Positions 52,664 through 60,646 of a stretch of DNA of 64,000 nt are shown here, piece by piece (the first letter of the stretch is position 1; each line of letters opens with the position of its first letter). The notes under the pieces are model-generated. The model was not told where the DNA came from, did not search any database, and saw only the letters and a program-made list of their open reading frames with translations. The DNA comes from Sphaerisporangium rubeum (lineage in GTDB: Bacteria; Actinomycetota; Actinomycetes; Streptosporangiales; Streptosporangiaceae), in assembly GCF_014207705.1 (NCBI RefSeq), contig NZ_JACHIU010000001.1, forward strand, positions 620,001-684,000, written 5' to 3'. Made by a program: the position numbers and the translations under genes.

Positions 52664-54057
52664 CACTGGTCGCCGGGATCGACTCATCGACGCAGAGCTG
52701 CAAGGTGGTCGTCCGGGACGCGGAGACGGGGGCACTGGTCCGTGAGGGCCGGGCCCCCCATCCCCCGGGGACCGCGGTGCATCCCGACCACTGGTGGACG
52801 GCGCTGCGTCAGGCCGTCGCCGAGGCCGGTGGGCTCGACGGTGTGGCGGCCCTGTCGGTCGGCGCGCAGCAGCACGGCATGGTGGCCCTCGACGAGGACG
52901 GCGGGGTCGTCCGTGAGGCGTTGCTGTGGAACGACACCCGTTCCGCGCGTGCGGCCGAGGAGCTGATCACCGAGCTCGGCGGTGCGCAGGCGTGGGCCGA
53001 CGCGGTGAGCAGCGTGCCGGTGGCGTCGTTCACGGTGACGAAGCTGCGGTGGCTGGCCGAGCACGAGCCCGACAACGCGCGCCGTACGGCAGCGGTCGGG
53101 TTGCCGCACGACTGGCTGACGTGGCGGCTGGCCGGGGCCGGGGAGATCGGCTCGCTGACCACCGACCGGGGGGATGCCTCCGGGACGGGATACTGGTCGC
53201 CGGCGACCGGGACGTACCGGACCGATCTGCTCAAGCTGGCGTTGGGTCACACGCCGCTGGTGCCTCGGGTGCTCGACCCGGTGGGACAGGCCGGTGTGGT
53301 GGACGGGTCGCTGTTCCCCGGAGCGGAGTCGGTACGGCTGGCCCCGGGGACCGGGGACAACATGGCGGCGGCGCTCGGGGTCGGGCTGCGGCCCGGAGAC
53401 GTGGTCGTGTCGATCGGGACGTCCGGCACGGTGTTCGCGTGCTCGGACGCGCCGAGTCATGACGCGTCCGGGGTGATCGCGGGGTTCGCGGACGCCACCG
53501 GACGGTATCTGCCGCTGGTCTGCACGTTGAACGCCGCTCGGGTGCTGGACGCCGCGGCGGCCATGCTCGGGGTGAGCGTCGGTGAGCTGTCGGACCTGGC
53601 GTTGCAGTCGCCTCCCGGCGCGGACGGGCTCGTGCTCGTGCCGTACCTGGAGGGGGAGCGCACGCCGAACAAACCGGACGCCACCGGGTCCGTGCACGGG
53701 CTGAGGCTGTCGAACGCGACGCCGGCGCACCTGGCGCGGGCCGCGGTCGAAGGCATGCTGTGCGGCCTCGCGGACGGCCTCGACGCCATCGGCCTGGAGC
53801 CGAGCCGTGTGCTGCTCATCGGTGGCGGCGCGCGGTCGGAGGCCGTACGCCGCATCGCGCCGTCGGTGTTCGGCCGGCCCGTGCTGGTCCCCGAACCCGG
53901 GGAGTACGTCGCCGACGGCGCGGCCCGCCAGGCGGCCTGGCTCCTCGCCGGCACCGCCGAGCCCCCCGCCTGGGAGTCCGGCGAGCCGGAGTCCTACCAG
54001 GCCGATCGGGTGCCTGGGCTGCGCGAACGCTACACGGAGGTCGCCGCCATGGCCTGA
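52660..54057 (+). CDS. xylB: Xylulokinase
   Basis: An FGGY-family kinase of 465 aa that makes D-xylulose 5-phosphate for the pentose phosphate pathway. It has [13 protein letters not shown] (phosphate loop), [11 protein letters not shown] and LWNDTRS (substrate contacts), [12 protein letters not shown] with the catalytic Asp, and [15 protein letters not shown] near the C terminus. It is slightly shorter than the E. coli enzyme but complete. It is the second and last gene of the xylAB operon and ends before a hairpin terminator. Confidence 0.96.
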   Translation: MTLVAGIDSSTQSCKVVVRDAETGALVREGRAPHPPGTAVHPDHWWTALRQAVAEAGGLDGVAALSVGAQQHGMVALDEDGGVVREALLWNDTRSARAAEELITELGGAQAWADAVSSVPVASFTVTKLRWLAEHEPDNARRTAAVGLPHDWLTWRLAGAGEIGSLTTDRGDASGTGYWSPATGTYRTDLLKLALGHTPLVPRVLDPVGQAGVVDGSLFPGAESVRLAPGTGDNMAAALGVGLRPGDVVVSIGTSGTVFACSDAPSHDASGVIAGFADATGRYLPLVCTLNAARVLDAAAAMLGVSVGELSDLALQSPPGADGLVLVPYLEGERTPNKPDATGSVHGLRLSNATPAHLARAAVEGMLCGLADGLDAIGLEPSRVLLIGGGARSEAVRRIAPSVFGRPVLVPEPGEYVADGAARQAAWLLAGTAEPPAWESGEPESYQADRVPGLRERYTEVAAMA

Positions 54058-54070
54058 CCCCATGAAGGCG

Positions 54071-54106
54071 TGCGACCCGGGACCGGCGAGGGGGTCTCGG
54101 GTCGCA
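54071..54106 (+). terminator. Terminator of the xylAB operon
   Basis: TGCGACCCG (54071-54079) pairs with CGGGTCGCA (54098-54106), and GACC/GGTC inside extends the stem. Confidence 0.7.
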
Positions 54107-54184
54107 TCCGTCAGGGGTCGGCTCAGGGTCGGGTCAGGGATAAAACGGATGTCTTAGATGGCTTCTTTGGGGGAGTCTTGAGGC

Positions 54185-54844
54185 ATGGTTCCCCTGAGAA
54201 GGCTTTACCCCCTGATCGCGGGGGTTGGTGTGCTCGGTGCTTCTTTGTCGTTGGTCGCCGGCCGGGTCGGTGGGCCTGCCGGGATGGCCGACATGTCTGT
54301 CGCGCGGTACGCGTCCCTGGACGGGGGCCACGCGGCGGCGGCGCTCGGGGTGCTCGGGGTGTCGTCGCTGGTGCTCGTGGTCGGGATGTGGGCCGTGCGG
54401 GGGCCGGTCGACGGGTGGGCTCAGTGGCTGATGCCGGTCTACGGCGTCGGGGCCGTTGTGGCGTCGCTCGTGCCGGGGACCCGCGTGGCCGAGGCGGCGC
54501 TGCTGGTGGCGATGGTGGCGATGGCGGGTGCGGCGGCGTTGATGTCGCGGCGGTTCGCCGAGGACGAGCGGTGGCGTGCCATCGCCCGGCCGCTGGAGTG
54601 GCTGGCGCTCGGGGCCGGTGGGTCGCTGGCCGTACTGACTTATGTGTCGCTTCCGGGACACGGGGTGCTTGTCGGGCTTGTCGAGTGGACGCTTCTCGGG
54701 GTGGAGACGGCGGTGCTGGCGCTCGTCGCGGCGCATCTGACCCGGGTGGCGTGGGAGGACGCGGGCCGGCGGGTCGGCGACGAGGTCGAGGCGCGGGTCG
54801 TGCTGCCGGAAGCCGCGGGGGTCGCGGTGCGGGACCTCGCGTAG
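54185..54844 (+). CDS. DUF998-family membrane protein
   Basis: A 219-aa integral membrane protein with about six hydrophobic helices (LYPLIAGVGVLGASLSLVAG through LVGLVEWTLLGVETAVLALVA) and a short charged C-terminal tail. The pattern, including an ALSVARYASLDGGH-like first loop and the penultimate VLVGLVEW helix, resembles DUF998 (Frag1-like) proteins of unknown function. It is not obviously linked to the xylose genes. A strong terminator follows. Confidence 0.65.
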   Translation: MVPLRRLYPLIAGVGVLGASLSLVAGRVGGPAGMADMSVARYASLDGGHAAAALGVLGVSSLVLVVGMWAVRGPVDGWAQWLMPVYGVGAVVASLVPGTRVAEAALLVAMVAMAGAAALMSRRFAEDERWRAIARPLEWLALGAGGSLAVLTYVSLPGHGVLVGLVEWTLLGVETAVLALVAAHLTRVAWEDAGRRVGDEVEARVVLPEAAGVAVRDLA

Positions 54845-54857
54845 GGAGGTCGGAGGT

Positions 54858-54885
54858 GGGGTCGCGCGCGGTGGCGCGCGACCCC
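54858..54885 (+). terminator. Terminator after the DUF998 gene
   Basis: GGGGTCGCGCGC-GGTG-GCGCGCGACCCC is a perfect 12-bp stem with a four-base loop. Confidence 0.8.
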
Positions 54886-55082
54886 GGCCTGCGGTGGGCC
54901 GCGGGTGCGAGGGTTATTGGTGGCGGGGTTTGCCGAATTTGCGACATCGATGACAGATAGGTCTATTTGGCGCTATTTCACAAATGCCTCATAAGAAACA
55001 CCACTCCCAGTGCTAATCTCGTCGCCGATCTTCACCCTCGGATAACCGGTCTCCGGCCGAACCCGCGAACCGATGAGGTGTC

Positions 55083-57182
55083 ATGGCGACGAGCAGATCC
55101 ATCCGGTTCAAGATCACCGCACTGCTCGTGATCCCGCTGCTGTCCCTGATGGCCCTCTGGGTGTTCGGGGCGAGCGTGACCACGAAGGAGTCGGCCAGCA
55201 TGTTCGCGGTCGCCTCTCTCTATGCGAACATCACCAAACCGGGTGACGACGTGGCCATCGCCATGCAGCGGGAGCATGTCCTCACGGCGGAATGGCTCGG
55301 CGCGAGGTCGGCCGAGCGCAAGGACGCGATGGTACGGCAGCGTGAAATCGTGGACGACGTCCGCGCGAGGTTCCGTGACCTGGCGCTGAGCGACGCGGCG
55401 CAGGCCGAGTTGTCGACCCCGGTGATGCGGACCAGGTTCGACAAGATGATCGTGATGATGGGACGGCTGGACGCGGCCAGGTCGGCCGTCGACGCCGGTG
55501 TGCTGGACCAGGCCGCGCTGACGGTCGAGTTCGGCCGCTTCCCCGACGCCATGCAGCGGCTCGTGGCCGGCATGACGGTCGCCGACGACCTGCCTCTGTA
55601 CCGGCAGTCGCGGGCCGTGGCGGCGCTCGGCCACGCCAAGGACCTCCTGTCGCGGGAACGCGGCCTGGTCAGCGGCGTGCTGATCGGCTCACGCGCGCTC
55701 TCACCGGACGAGTACCGTTCGTTCGCGCAGCTCGCCGCCACCCGGCGCTTCCTGTTCTCCCAAGGCCTGGCGGACCTGGACGAGACGTTGCGTGCGCCGT
55801 TCGACGAGCTGGAACGTTCGCAGACCTACCAGCGCTTCGTCACCATGGAGGAGCAGATCCTCGCCGACCAGGGCCGTGTGTTCCCCCACGCGGCGTGGCG
55901 CGAGGCCGCCGACGCCATCGAGGCCGCCTACCAGGTCACGCTCACGCGGACGGGGGACGCGCTGGCCGCGAGCGCCGAGCCCGCCGCGGTCGCGACGTAC
56001 GTGCGCGCGGGGCTCGCGGGGGTGCTCGGGCTGGTGGCCGTCGTCGTCTCGCTCGTCGTGGCGTTCCGGGTGGGCCGCGGGCTGACCAGGGAGATCGGTG
56101 AGCTGCGTGACGCCGCGACCGAGCTCGCCGGGGTGCGGCTGCCACGCGTGATCGGCCGCCTGCGGCGAGGAGAGCAGGTGGACGTGGACGCCGAGGCCCC
56201 GCCGGTCGGCGTCACCGGGACCACCACGGAGCTGCGTGACCTCGGTGCGGCGTTCGCGTCGGTGCGGCGCACGGCGGTGGAGGCCGCGGTGGAACAGGCC
56301 ACGCTGCGCGACGCGACCGGCACGGCGCTGCGCAACCTCGCGCGGCGCAGCCAGACGTTGCTGCAACGTCAGCTCAAGCTGCTCGACGGCATGCAGCGGC
56401 GCATCGAGGACCCCGAGACGCTGCGTGAGCTGTTCCGCGCGGACCACCTCACCACCCGCATGCGGCGGCAGGCCGAGGGCCTGGTCATCCTGTCGGGAGG
56501 GTCGCCTGGCCGTACGTTCGCGCGCGAGGTGCCGCTGGCCGACGTGCTGCGCGCCGCGGTCGCGGAGGTCGAGGACTACACCAGGGTGCACGTGTACCCC
56601 ATGCCTGACGTGGCGGTCGGCGGCGGCGCGGCGGCCGACGTCATCCATCTGCTCGCCGAGCTGGTCGAGAACGCCACCGTGTTCTCCCGCGGCGAGGTGT
56701 CCGTGCGCGCCGAGGAGGCGGCCAGAGGCATCGCGGTCGAGGTGGAGGACCGAGGGGCCGGCCTGACCCCGCAGGAGCGGGACGCGATCAACGCGAGGCT
56801 GTCGCGACCGCCGGAGTTCGACGCGACGGTCACCGAACGGCTCGGCCTGCACGTCACGGGACGGCTCGCCGCGCGGCACGGCATCGCGGTGGAGCTGCGC
56901 GGCTCCCCGTACGGCGGCACGACCGCGATCGTGCTGATCCCCGACACGCTGATCGCCGCGCCGGCCGTGCGTGAGGTCGCCTCGTCCGGGCAGGCGCGGG
57001 TCACGCGGATCACGAGTGCGAGCGGCAAGGCCCTGCCGCGTCGCGTGCGCCAGGCACACCTGGCACCCCAGCTCAGGCGGCCGGACACCCCGGAGGAGCC
57101 CGCGGACGCCGGGCCGGCGCTGACGAATCTCACGCGGACGGGGCCGCGGGACAGGACCGACGAAGACGATGAGGGGATGTGA
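55083..57182 (+). CDS. cvnA: Conservon sensor histidine kinase-like protein CvnA (first conservon)
   Basis: A 699-aa membrane sensor. One N-terminal TM helix (residues ~10-30) is followed by a nitrate/nitrite-sensing-like (NIT) external helical domain (about 50-300), a second TM (about 305-330) and a HAMP-like linker. After a long helix, a GHKL ATPase domain follows (IHLLAELVENATVFS N box; VEDRGAGLTPQE G1; ERLGLHVTGRLAARHGI). The phospho-accepting His region is degenerate, as usual for CvnA. The tail is Pro/Thr-rich. It is the first gene of a cvnA-B-C set that ends without a GTPase gene. CvnA proteins sit at the membrane and recruit the roadblock/GTPase complex. Confidence 0.9.
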   Translation: MATSRSIRFKITALLVIPLLSLMALWVFGASVTTKESASMFAVASLYANITKPGDDVAIAMQREHVLTAEWLGARSAERKDAMVRQREIVDDVRARFRDLALSDAAQAELSTPVMRTRFDKMIVMMGRLDAARSAVDAGVLDQAALTVEFGRFPDAMQRLVAGMTVADDLPLYRQSRAVAALGHAKDLLSRERGLVSGVLIGSRALSPDEYRSFAQLAATRRFLFSQGLADLDETLRAPFDELERSQTYQRFVTMEEQILADQGRVFPHAAWREAADAIEAAYQVTLTRTGDALAASAEPAAVATYVRAGLAGVLGLVAVVVSLVVAFRVGRGLTREIGELRDAATELAGVRLPRVIGRLRRGEQVDVDAEAPPVGVTGTTTELRDLGAAFASVRRTAVEAAVEQATLRDATGTALRNLARRSQTLLQRQLKLLDGMQRRIEDPETLRELFRADHLTTRMRRQAEGLVILSGGSPGRTFAREVPLADVLRAAVAEVEDYTRVHVYPMPDVAVGGGAAADVIHLLAELVENATVFSRGEVSVRAEEAARGIAVEVEDRGAGLTPQERDAINARLSRPPEFDATVTERLGLHVTGRLAARHGIAVELRGSPYGGTTAIVLIPDTLIAAPAVREVASSGQARVTRITSASGKALPRRVRQAHLAPQLRRPDTPEEPADAGPALTNLTRTGPRDRTDEDDEGM

Positions 57183-57184
57183 CG

Positions 57185-57571
57185 ATGTCGACCGAGCTGA
57201 ACTGGCTCCTCGACGATTTCGTGGCGCGGGTGACGGAGGTCCGGCACGCGATCATCCTGTCCAACGACGGGCTGCGTGTGGCGGCGTCAGGCGGCCTCAG
57301 CCGGGAGGACTCCGAGCATCTGTCGGCGGTCGCCGCCGGCTTCCAGAGCCTCGCCAAAGGCGCGGGGCTGCGGTTCGGCGGCGGCGCGGTGCGGCAGACC
57401 ATCGTGGAGATGGAGGCGGCGCTGTTGTTCGTGACGGCCGCGGGGAACGGCAGTTGCCTCGCGGTGATGAGCGGCATGGAGGCCGACGCGGGTCTCATCG
57501 CGTATGAGATGGCGCGGCTGGTCGGCCGGATGGGTCAGCATCTGACGACCCATCCGCGTGGTTCGGTGTGA
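57185..57571 (+). CDS. cvnB: Roadblock/LC7-domain protein CvnB (first conservon)
   Basis: A 128-aa roadblock/LC7 protein. ELNWLLDDFVARVTEVRHAIILSNDGLRVAASGGLSRED is the canonical start and IVEMEAALLFVTAAGNGSCLAVM the central strand pair. In conservons CvnB acts as a GTPase-regulating partner. ATG 57185, eight nt after GAGGGG, is chosen; GTG 57179 overlaps the cvnA stop but is too close to the ribosome site. The stop overlaps the next start (TGATG). Confidence 0.92.
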   Translation: MSTELNWLLDDFVARVTEVRHAIILSNDGLRVAASGGLSREDSEHLSAVAAGFQSLAKGAGLRFGGGAVRQTIVEMEAALLFVTAAGNGSCLAVMSGMEADAGLIAYEMARLVGRMGQHLTTHPRGSV

Positions 57572-57933
57572 TGGACGGCGAGTGGATCGACGACGTGCCG
57601 GTGGTCCGGCCGTTCGCGCTGGCCGGCGGCAGGACGCCGCCGCCGGCGTCGTCGTTCGACTTGCTGACACTGGTCGTGGCCACCGGCGTGGGGGTGCCGG
57701 AGGCCGCCACGGGCCTCGGGCCCGAGCACCGGCGCCTGCTGACCCTGGTGCGCCGGTCCAGGCCGGTGGCCGAGGTGGCCGCCGACCTGGACCTGCCGCT
57801 CGGTGTGCTGCGCCTGCTGCTCGCCGACCTGCGTGACCAAGGTCTGATCCGGTCCAGGGCCCCGAAGCCTTCTGGCTCGACGCCTCGCGCCGACCTGCTG
57901 CGCGAGGTCCTGGACGGCCTCAAGACCCTCTAG
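57571..57933 (+). CDS. cvnC: DUF742 protein CvnC (first conservon)
   Basis: A 120-aa DUF742 protein. VVRPFALAGGRTPPP is the conserved N-terminal motif, then LGPEHRRLLTLVRRSRPVAEVAADLDLPLGVLRLLLADL forms a winged-helix-like core, and LLREVLDGLKTL ends the protein exactly like other CvnC proteins. It overlaps cvnB by one base. The usual next gene (cvnD GTPase) is absent: a convergent sulfotransferase begins four nt beyond the stop. Confidence 0.92.
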   Translation: MDGEWIDDVPVVRPFALAGGRTPPPASSFDLLTLVVATGVGVPEAATGLGPEHRRLLTLVRRSRPVAEVAADLDLPLGVLRLLLADLRDQGLIRSRAPKPSGSTPRADLLREVLDGLKTL

Positions 57934-57937
57934 ACGT

Positions 57938-59233
57938 TCACAGGGACTCGTGCGGCACGTCGAAGTGCTCGTAGTAGAAGGCGAACCGTTCCCGTAGTTC
58001 GTCGGGGTCCAGGCCGAGGTCAGCGGCCGTGTAGACATGTTCACCGTGCTTGCCGCGCGCGTTCTTCGGCAGCCATTCCTTCAGGCGTCGTTCCGCCTCG
58101 GGGGTCAGCTCGGCACCGGCCCGGTCGTAGATACGGCGGACCGTTCCAATCGGATCGGCGTTCAGCTCGGCGAACTTGACGTCGACGAACCGGTCGTCGG
58201 CGGGGTCGCGGTCGCGTACGGCGCCGCGCAGCAGCCGTTCTGTCATGATGACGGCCTGGCGTCCCACGAGGTGGGGATTGGGGTGCGCGTAGGCCTGCCG
58301 GTACGAGTACGCCAGCAGGCTGCCGGTGGACAACACGCTGCGCACGGGGTCGCGATGGGTCTGCACGACGGTGGCGTCGGGGAACGCCGCGGTGAGAGGC
58401 TTGAACTGCTCCATGTGCTGCGGCGACTTCAGCAGCCAGCGTCTGCCGGTCGGCCGGATCCAGGCCATGGCCTGCAGCACGCGCCGCAGGTAGGCGTACC
58501 CGGCGGTGTGGTCGGTGCCGGTGTACCACTTCATGTAGTCCGGCAGCATCGGCGCCGTCGCCTCGAACTGCATCGAGCAGAAGCCCATGGCGAGGATGCC
58601 GAGTTCTTCTTCCGCGGCCTCGTTGTCCATCTCGTGCATCTTGACCATCTCGGGGGACGACCGGTGCATGTACCTGATGATCCTGGCGCCGGCCGCGATG
58701 CGCGGGTCGGGATCAGGCACCGGCTCGGCGGCGTCCCCGAACGGCAGCGGGTTCACCATCTCCCAGAACGGGATGAAACGCAGGCCGGGGTCCTCGGCCA
58801 TGAGGCGCTGCAGGAAACTCGTGCCGCTGCGCACCAGTCCGGCGACGACGATGGGGCCCTCGACCGGCTGCTCGAACGCCTCGGGCCGCCGCTTGGCGAG
58901 GTCCTCCAGCCGTAATCGGTTCGACAGCGCGCTCAGGATCGTCGAGTACATCGACAATCGGCCGAAAGGGTGGAACTCGGTCACCTCGTTGACGCCGCGG
59001 CACAGGAGCTCCAACGGCTCGTCCAGCGGCGCGAGGTCCCCGAAGTCGGTCAGGCCGGTGCGCTTGCGGGCCTTGGCCTTGAGTACCTCGGGGTCGAACC
59101 GCCACAGGCGCGAGCCGAACGGCCGCAGGACGAGGTTGGCGGTGCGTAACTCGATCGGCAGCCGGGGGTTCTGCCAGTCTCTGGCGCGTTCGGTCAGTTC
59201 TTCGGTTCGCGGTTGAGGGACGCCTTTGTACAC
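57938..59233 (-). CDS. PAPS-dependent sulfotransferase family protein
   Basis: A 431-aa sulfotransferase-fold protein. VVAGLVRSGTSFLQRLMAEDPGLRFIPFW is the 5'-phosphosulfate loop, and ATVVQTHRDPVRSVLSTGSLLAYSYRQAY the 3'-phosphate-binding region. LKSPQHMEQFKPLTAAFPDA precedes it. The length and pattern fit the large bacterial sulfotransferase family (Sulfotransfer_3) acting on lipids or small molecules; the acceptor is unknown. GTG 59233 is the start. It lies between two conservons that converge on it, a position that may be accidental. Confidence 0.88.
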   Translation of the reverse strand: MYKGVPQPRTEELTERARDWQNPRLPIELRTANLVLRPFGSRLWRFDPEVLKAKARKRTGLTDFGDLAPLDEPLELLCRGVNEVTEFHPFGRLSMYSTILSALSNRLRLEDLAKRRPEAFEQPVEGPIVVAGLVRSGTSFLQRLMAEDPGLRFIPFWEMVNPLPFGDAAEPVPDPDPRIAAGARIIRYMHRSSPEMVKMHEMDNEAAEEELGILAMGFCSMQFEATAPMLPDYMKWYTGTDHTAGYAYLRRVLQAMAWIRPTGRRWLLKSPQHMEQFKPLTAAFPDATVVQTHRDPVRSVLSTGSLLAYSYRQAYAHPNPHLVGRQAVIMTERLLRGAVRDRDPADDRFVDVKFAELNADPIGTVRRIYDRAGAELTPEAERRLKEWLPKNARGKHGEHVYTAADLGLDPDELRERFAFYYEHFDVPHESL

Positions 59234-59317
59234 GGCGACTCCGATCCGGTGATGAGAGGGGGTCGCCGGTGCGGACGGCGAAGGGGGGTGCGGGTGGAGC
59301 TGGGGCCGAGAGGGTTC

Positions 59318-59890
59318 CTATCCGGCGGGGGTGAGTGTGTGCAGCGCGTGCTCGACGAGCGTGACGAGCACGATCTTGGCGGAGGCGCGGCGGCGCACGT
59401 CACACATGATGACCGGCACCTCGGGGTCGAGGTCCAGCGCGATGCGCACGTCCTCGGCCTCGTGGCGGTCGGCGCCGTCGAAGCAGTTGACGGCCACGAT
59501 GAACGGTGTGCCGCGCTGCTCGAAGTAGTCGATCGAGGGGAAGCAGTCGGTGAGGCGGCGGGTGTCGGCGAGCACGACGGCGCCGAGCGCGCCGTAGGAC
59601 AACTCATCCCACATGAACCAGAAACGCTCCTGTCCGGGGGTGCCGAACAGGTACACCACGAGGCCCTCGCGGATGGTGATGCGGCCGAAGTCCATCGCCA
59701 CGGTGGTGGTCGTCTTGGTCTCGACCCCGTCGAGGTCGTCGACGCCGATGCCGCGGTCGGACAGCACCTCTTCGGTGCGCAGCGGACGGATCTCGCTGAT
59801 CGCCCCGACCAGCGTGGTCTTCCCCACGCCGAAGCCGCCCGCCACCAGGATCTTGAGGGCGACGGGCTCCTCAGAGTGCTCGTAAGCCAT
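59318..59890 (-). CDS. cvnD: Ras-like small GTPase CvnD (second conservon)
   Basis: A 190-aa small GTPase. G1 is GGFGVGKTTLVGA, G3 is LFGTPGQERFWFMW (DxxG replaced by GTPGQ), and G4 is AVNCFDG in place of NKxD, all typical of conservon GTPases. It completes cvnA-B-C-D on the minus strand and overlaps cvnC by 20 nt. It should interact with the roadblock protein CvnB at the CvnA membrane complex. Confidence 0.95.
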   Translation of the reverse strand: MAYEHSEEPVALKILVAGGFGVGKTTLVGAISEIRPLRTEEVLSDRGIGVDDLDGVETKTTTTVAMDFGRITIREGLVVYLFGTPGQERFWFMWDELSYGALGAVVLADTRRLTDCFPSIDYFEQRGTPFIVAVNCFDGADRHEAEDVRIALDLDPEVPVIMCDVRRRASAKIVLVTLVEHALHTLTPAG

Positions 59891-60245
59891 TGATCACTTC
59901 CTTGAGAAGGCGCTCGTTCGGCCGCGGTCCCCGATGCGCGGGGGCCTGCACGCCGATCATGCCGTGGTCGTGGAGATCGCCGAGGAGCACACGGACCACG
60001 CCGAGCGGCAGGTCGATCTCGGAGGCGATGTCCGCGACCGACATCGGCCGTTCGCACAGGTCGAGGATGCGCTGCTCCTCAGGCCCGAGACCGGCCTCGC
60101 CAGTGTACGGAGCACCGGTCGCGGTGACCATAGCGATCAGGTCGAGATCGTCGGCGGACGACCGGGTGCGGCCACGGATCAGCGCGTAGGGACGGACGAC
60201 GGGGCCCGCCTCCTCGTCCAGCCACTGCTCTCCGCTGAGGGTCAT
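59871..60245 (-). CDS. cvnC: DUF742 protein CvnC (second conservon)
   Basis: A 124-aa DUF742 protein with VVRPYALIRGRTRSS, the LDLCERPMSVADIASEIDLPLGVVRVLLGDL winged-helix-like core, and the ending LLKEVINGLRAL. The ATG at 60245 overlaps the cvnB stop (ATGA). It is clearly paralogous to the CvnC at 57571. Confidence 0.93.
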   Translation of the reverse strand: MTLSGEQWLDEEAGPVVRPYALIRGRTRSSADDLDLIAMVTATGAPYTGEAGLGPEEQRILDLCERPMSVADIASEIDLPLGVVRVLLGDLHDHGMIGVQAPAHRGPRPNERLLKEVINGLRAL

Positions 60246-60646
60246 GGCGCCGTCCGCGGGTTGGTGGAGATGTGCTGGCCGACCCGCTTGACGAGCATGG
60301 CCATCTCGTAGGCGATGTGGCCCACGTCGGCGTCGGCGCTGCTGAGCACCGCGAGGCACGTGCCGGTGCCGGCCGCGGTCACGAACAGGAACGCGCTCTC
60401 CATCTCGACGATGGTCTGCCGCACCTCGCCGCCGCCGAAGTGGCGGCCCGCGCCGCGCGCGAGGCTCTGGAAGCCGGACGCGACGGCCGACAGGTGCTCG
60501 GCGTCCTCGCGGCCGAAGCCCGAGGAGGCCCCGACGACCAGGCCGTCGGTAGACAGGATGACGGCCTGGCGCACGGCGGCGACCCTGCTGATCAGATCGT
60601 CCAGAAGCCAGTTGAGTTCGCCGTTTGGCGAGACATTGCCAGTCAT
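60242..60646 (-). CDS. cvnB: Roadblock/LC7-domain protein CvnB (second conservon)
   Basis: A 134-aa roadblock/LC7 protein: ELNWLLDDLISRVAAVRQAVILSTDGLVVGASSGFGRED, then VEMESAFLFVTAAGTGTCLAVLS, closely matching the CvnB at 57185. Both ends overlap neighbouring cvn genes by four bases (ATGA), so the operon is translationally coupled throughout. Confidence 0.94.
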   Translation of the reverse strand: MTGNVSPNGELNWLLDDLISRVAAVRQAVILSTDGLVVGASSGFGREDAEHLSAVASGFQSLARGAGRHFGGGEVRQTIVEMESAFLFVTAAGTGTCLAVLSSADADVGHIAYEMAMLVKRVGQHISTNPRTAP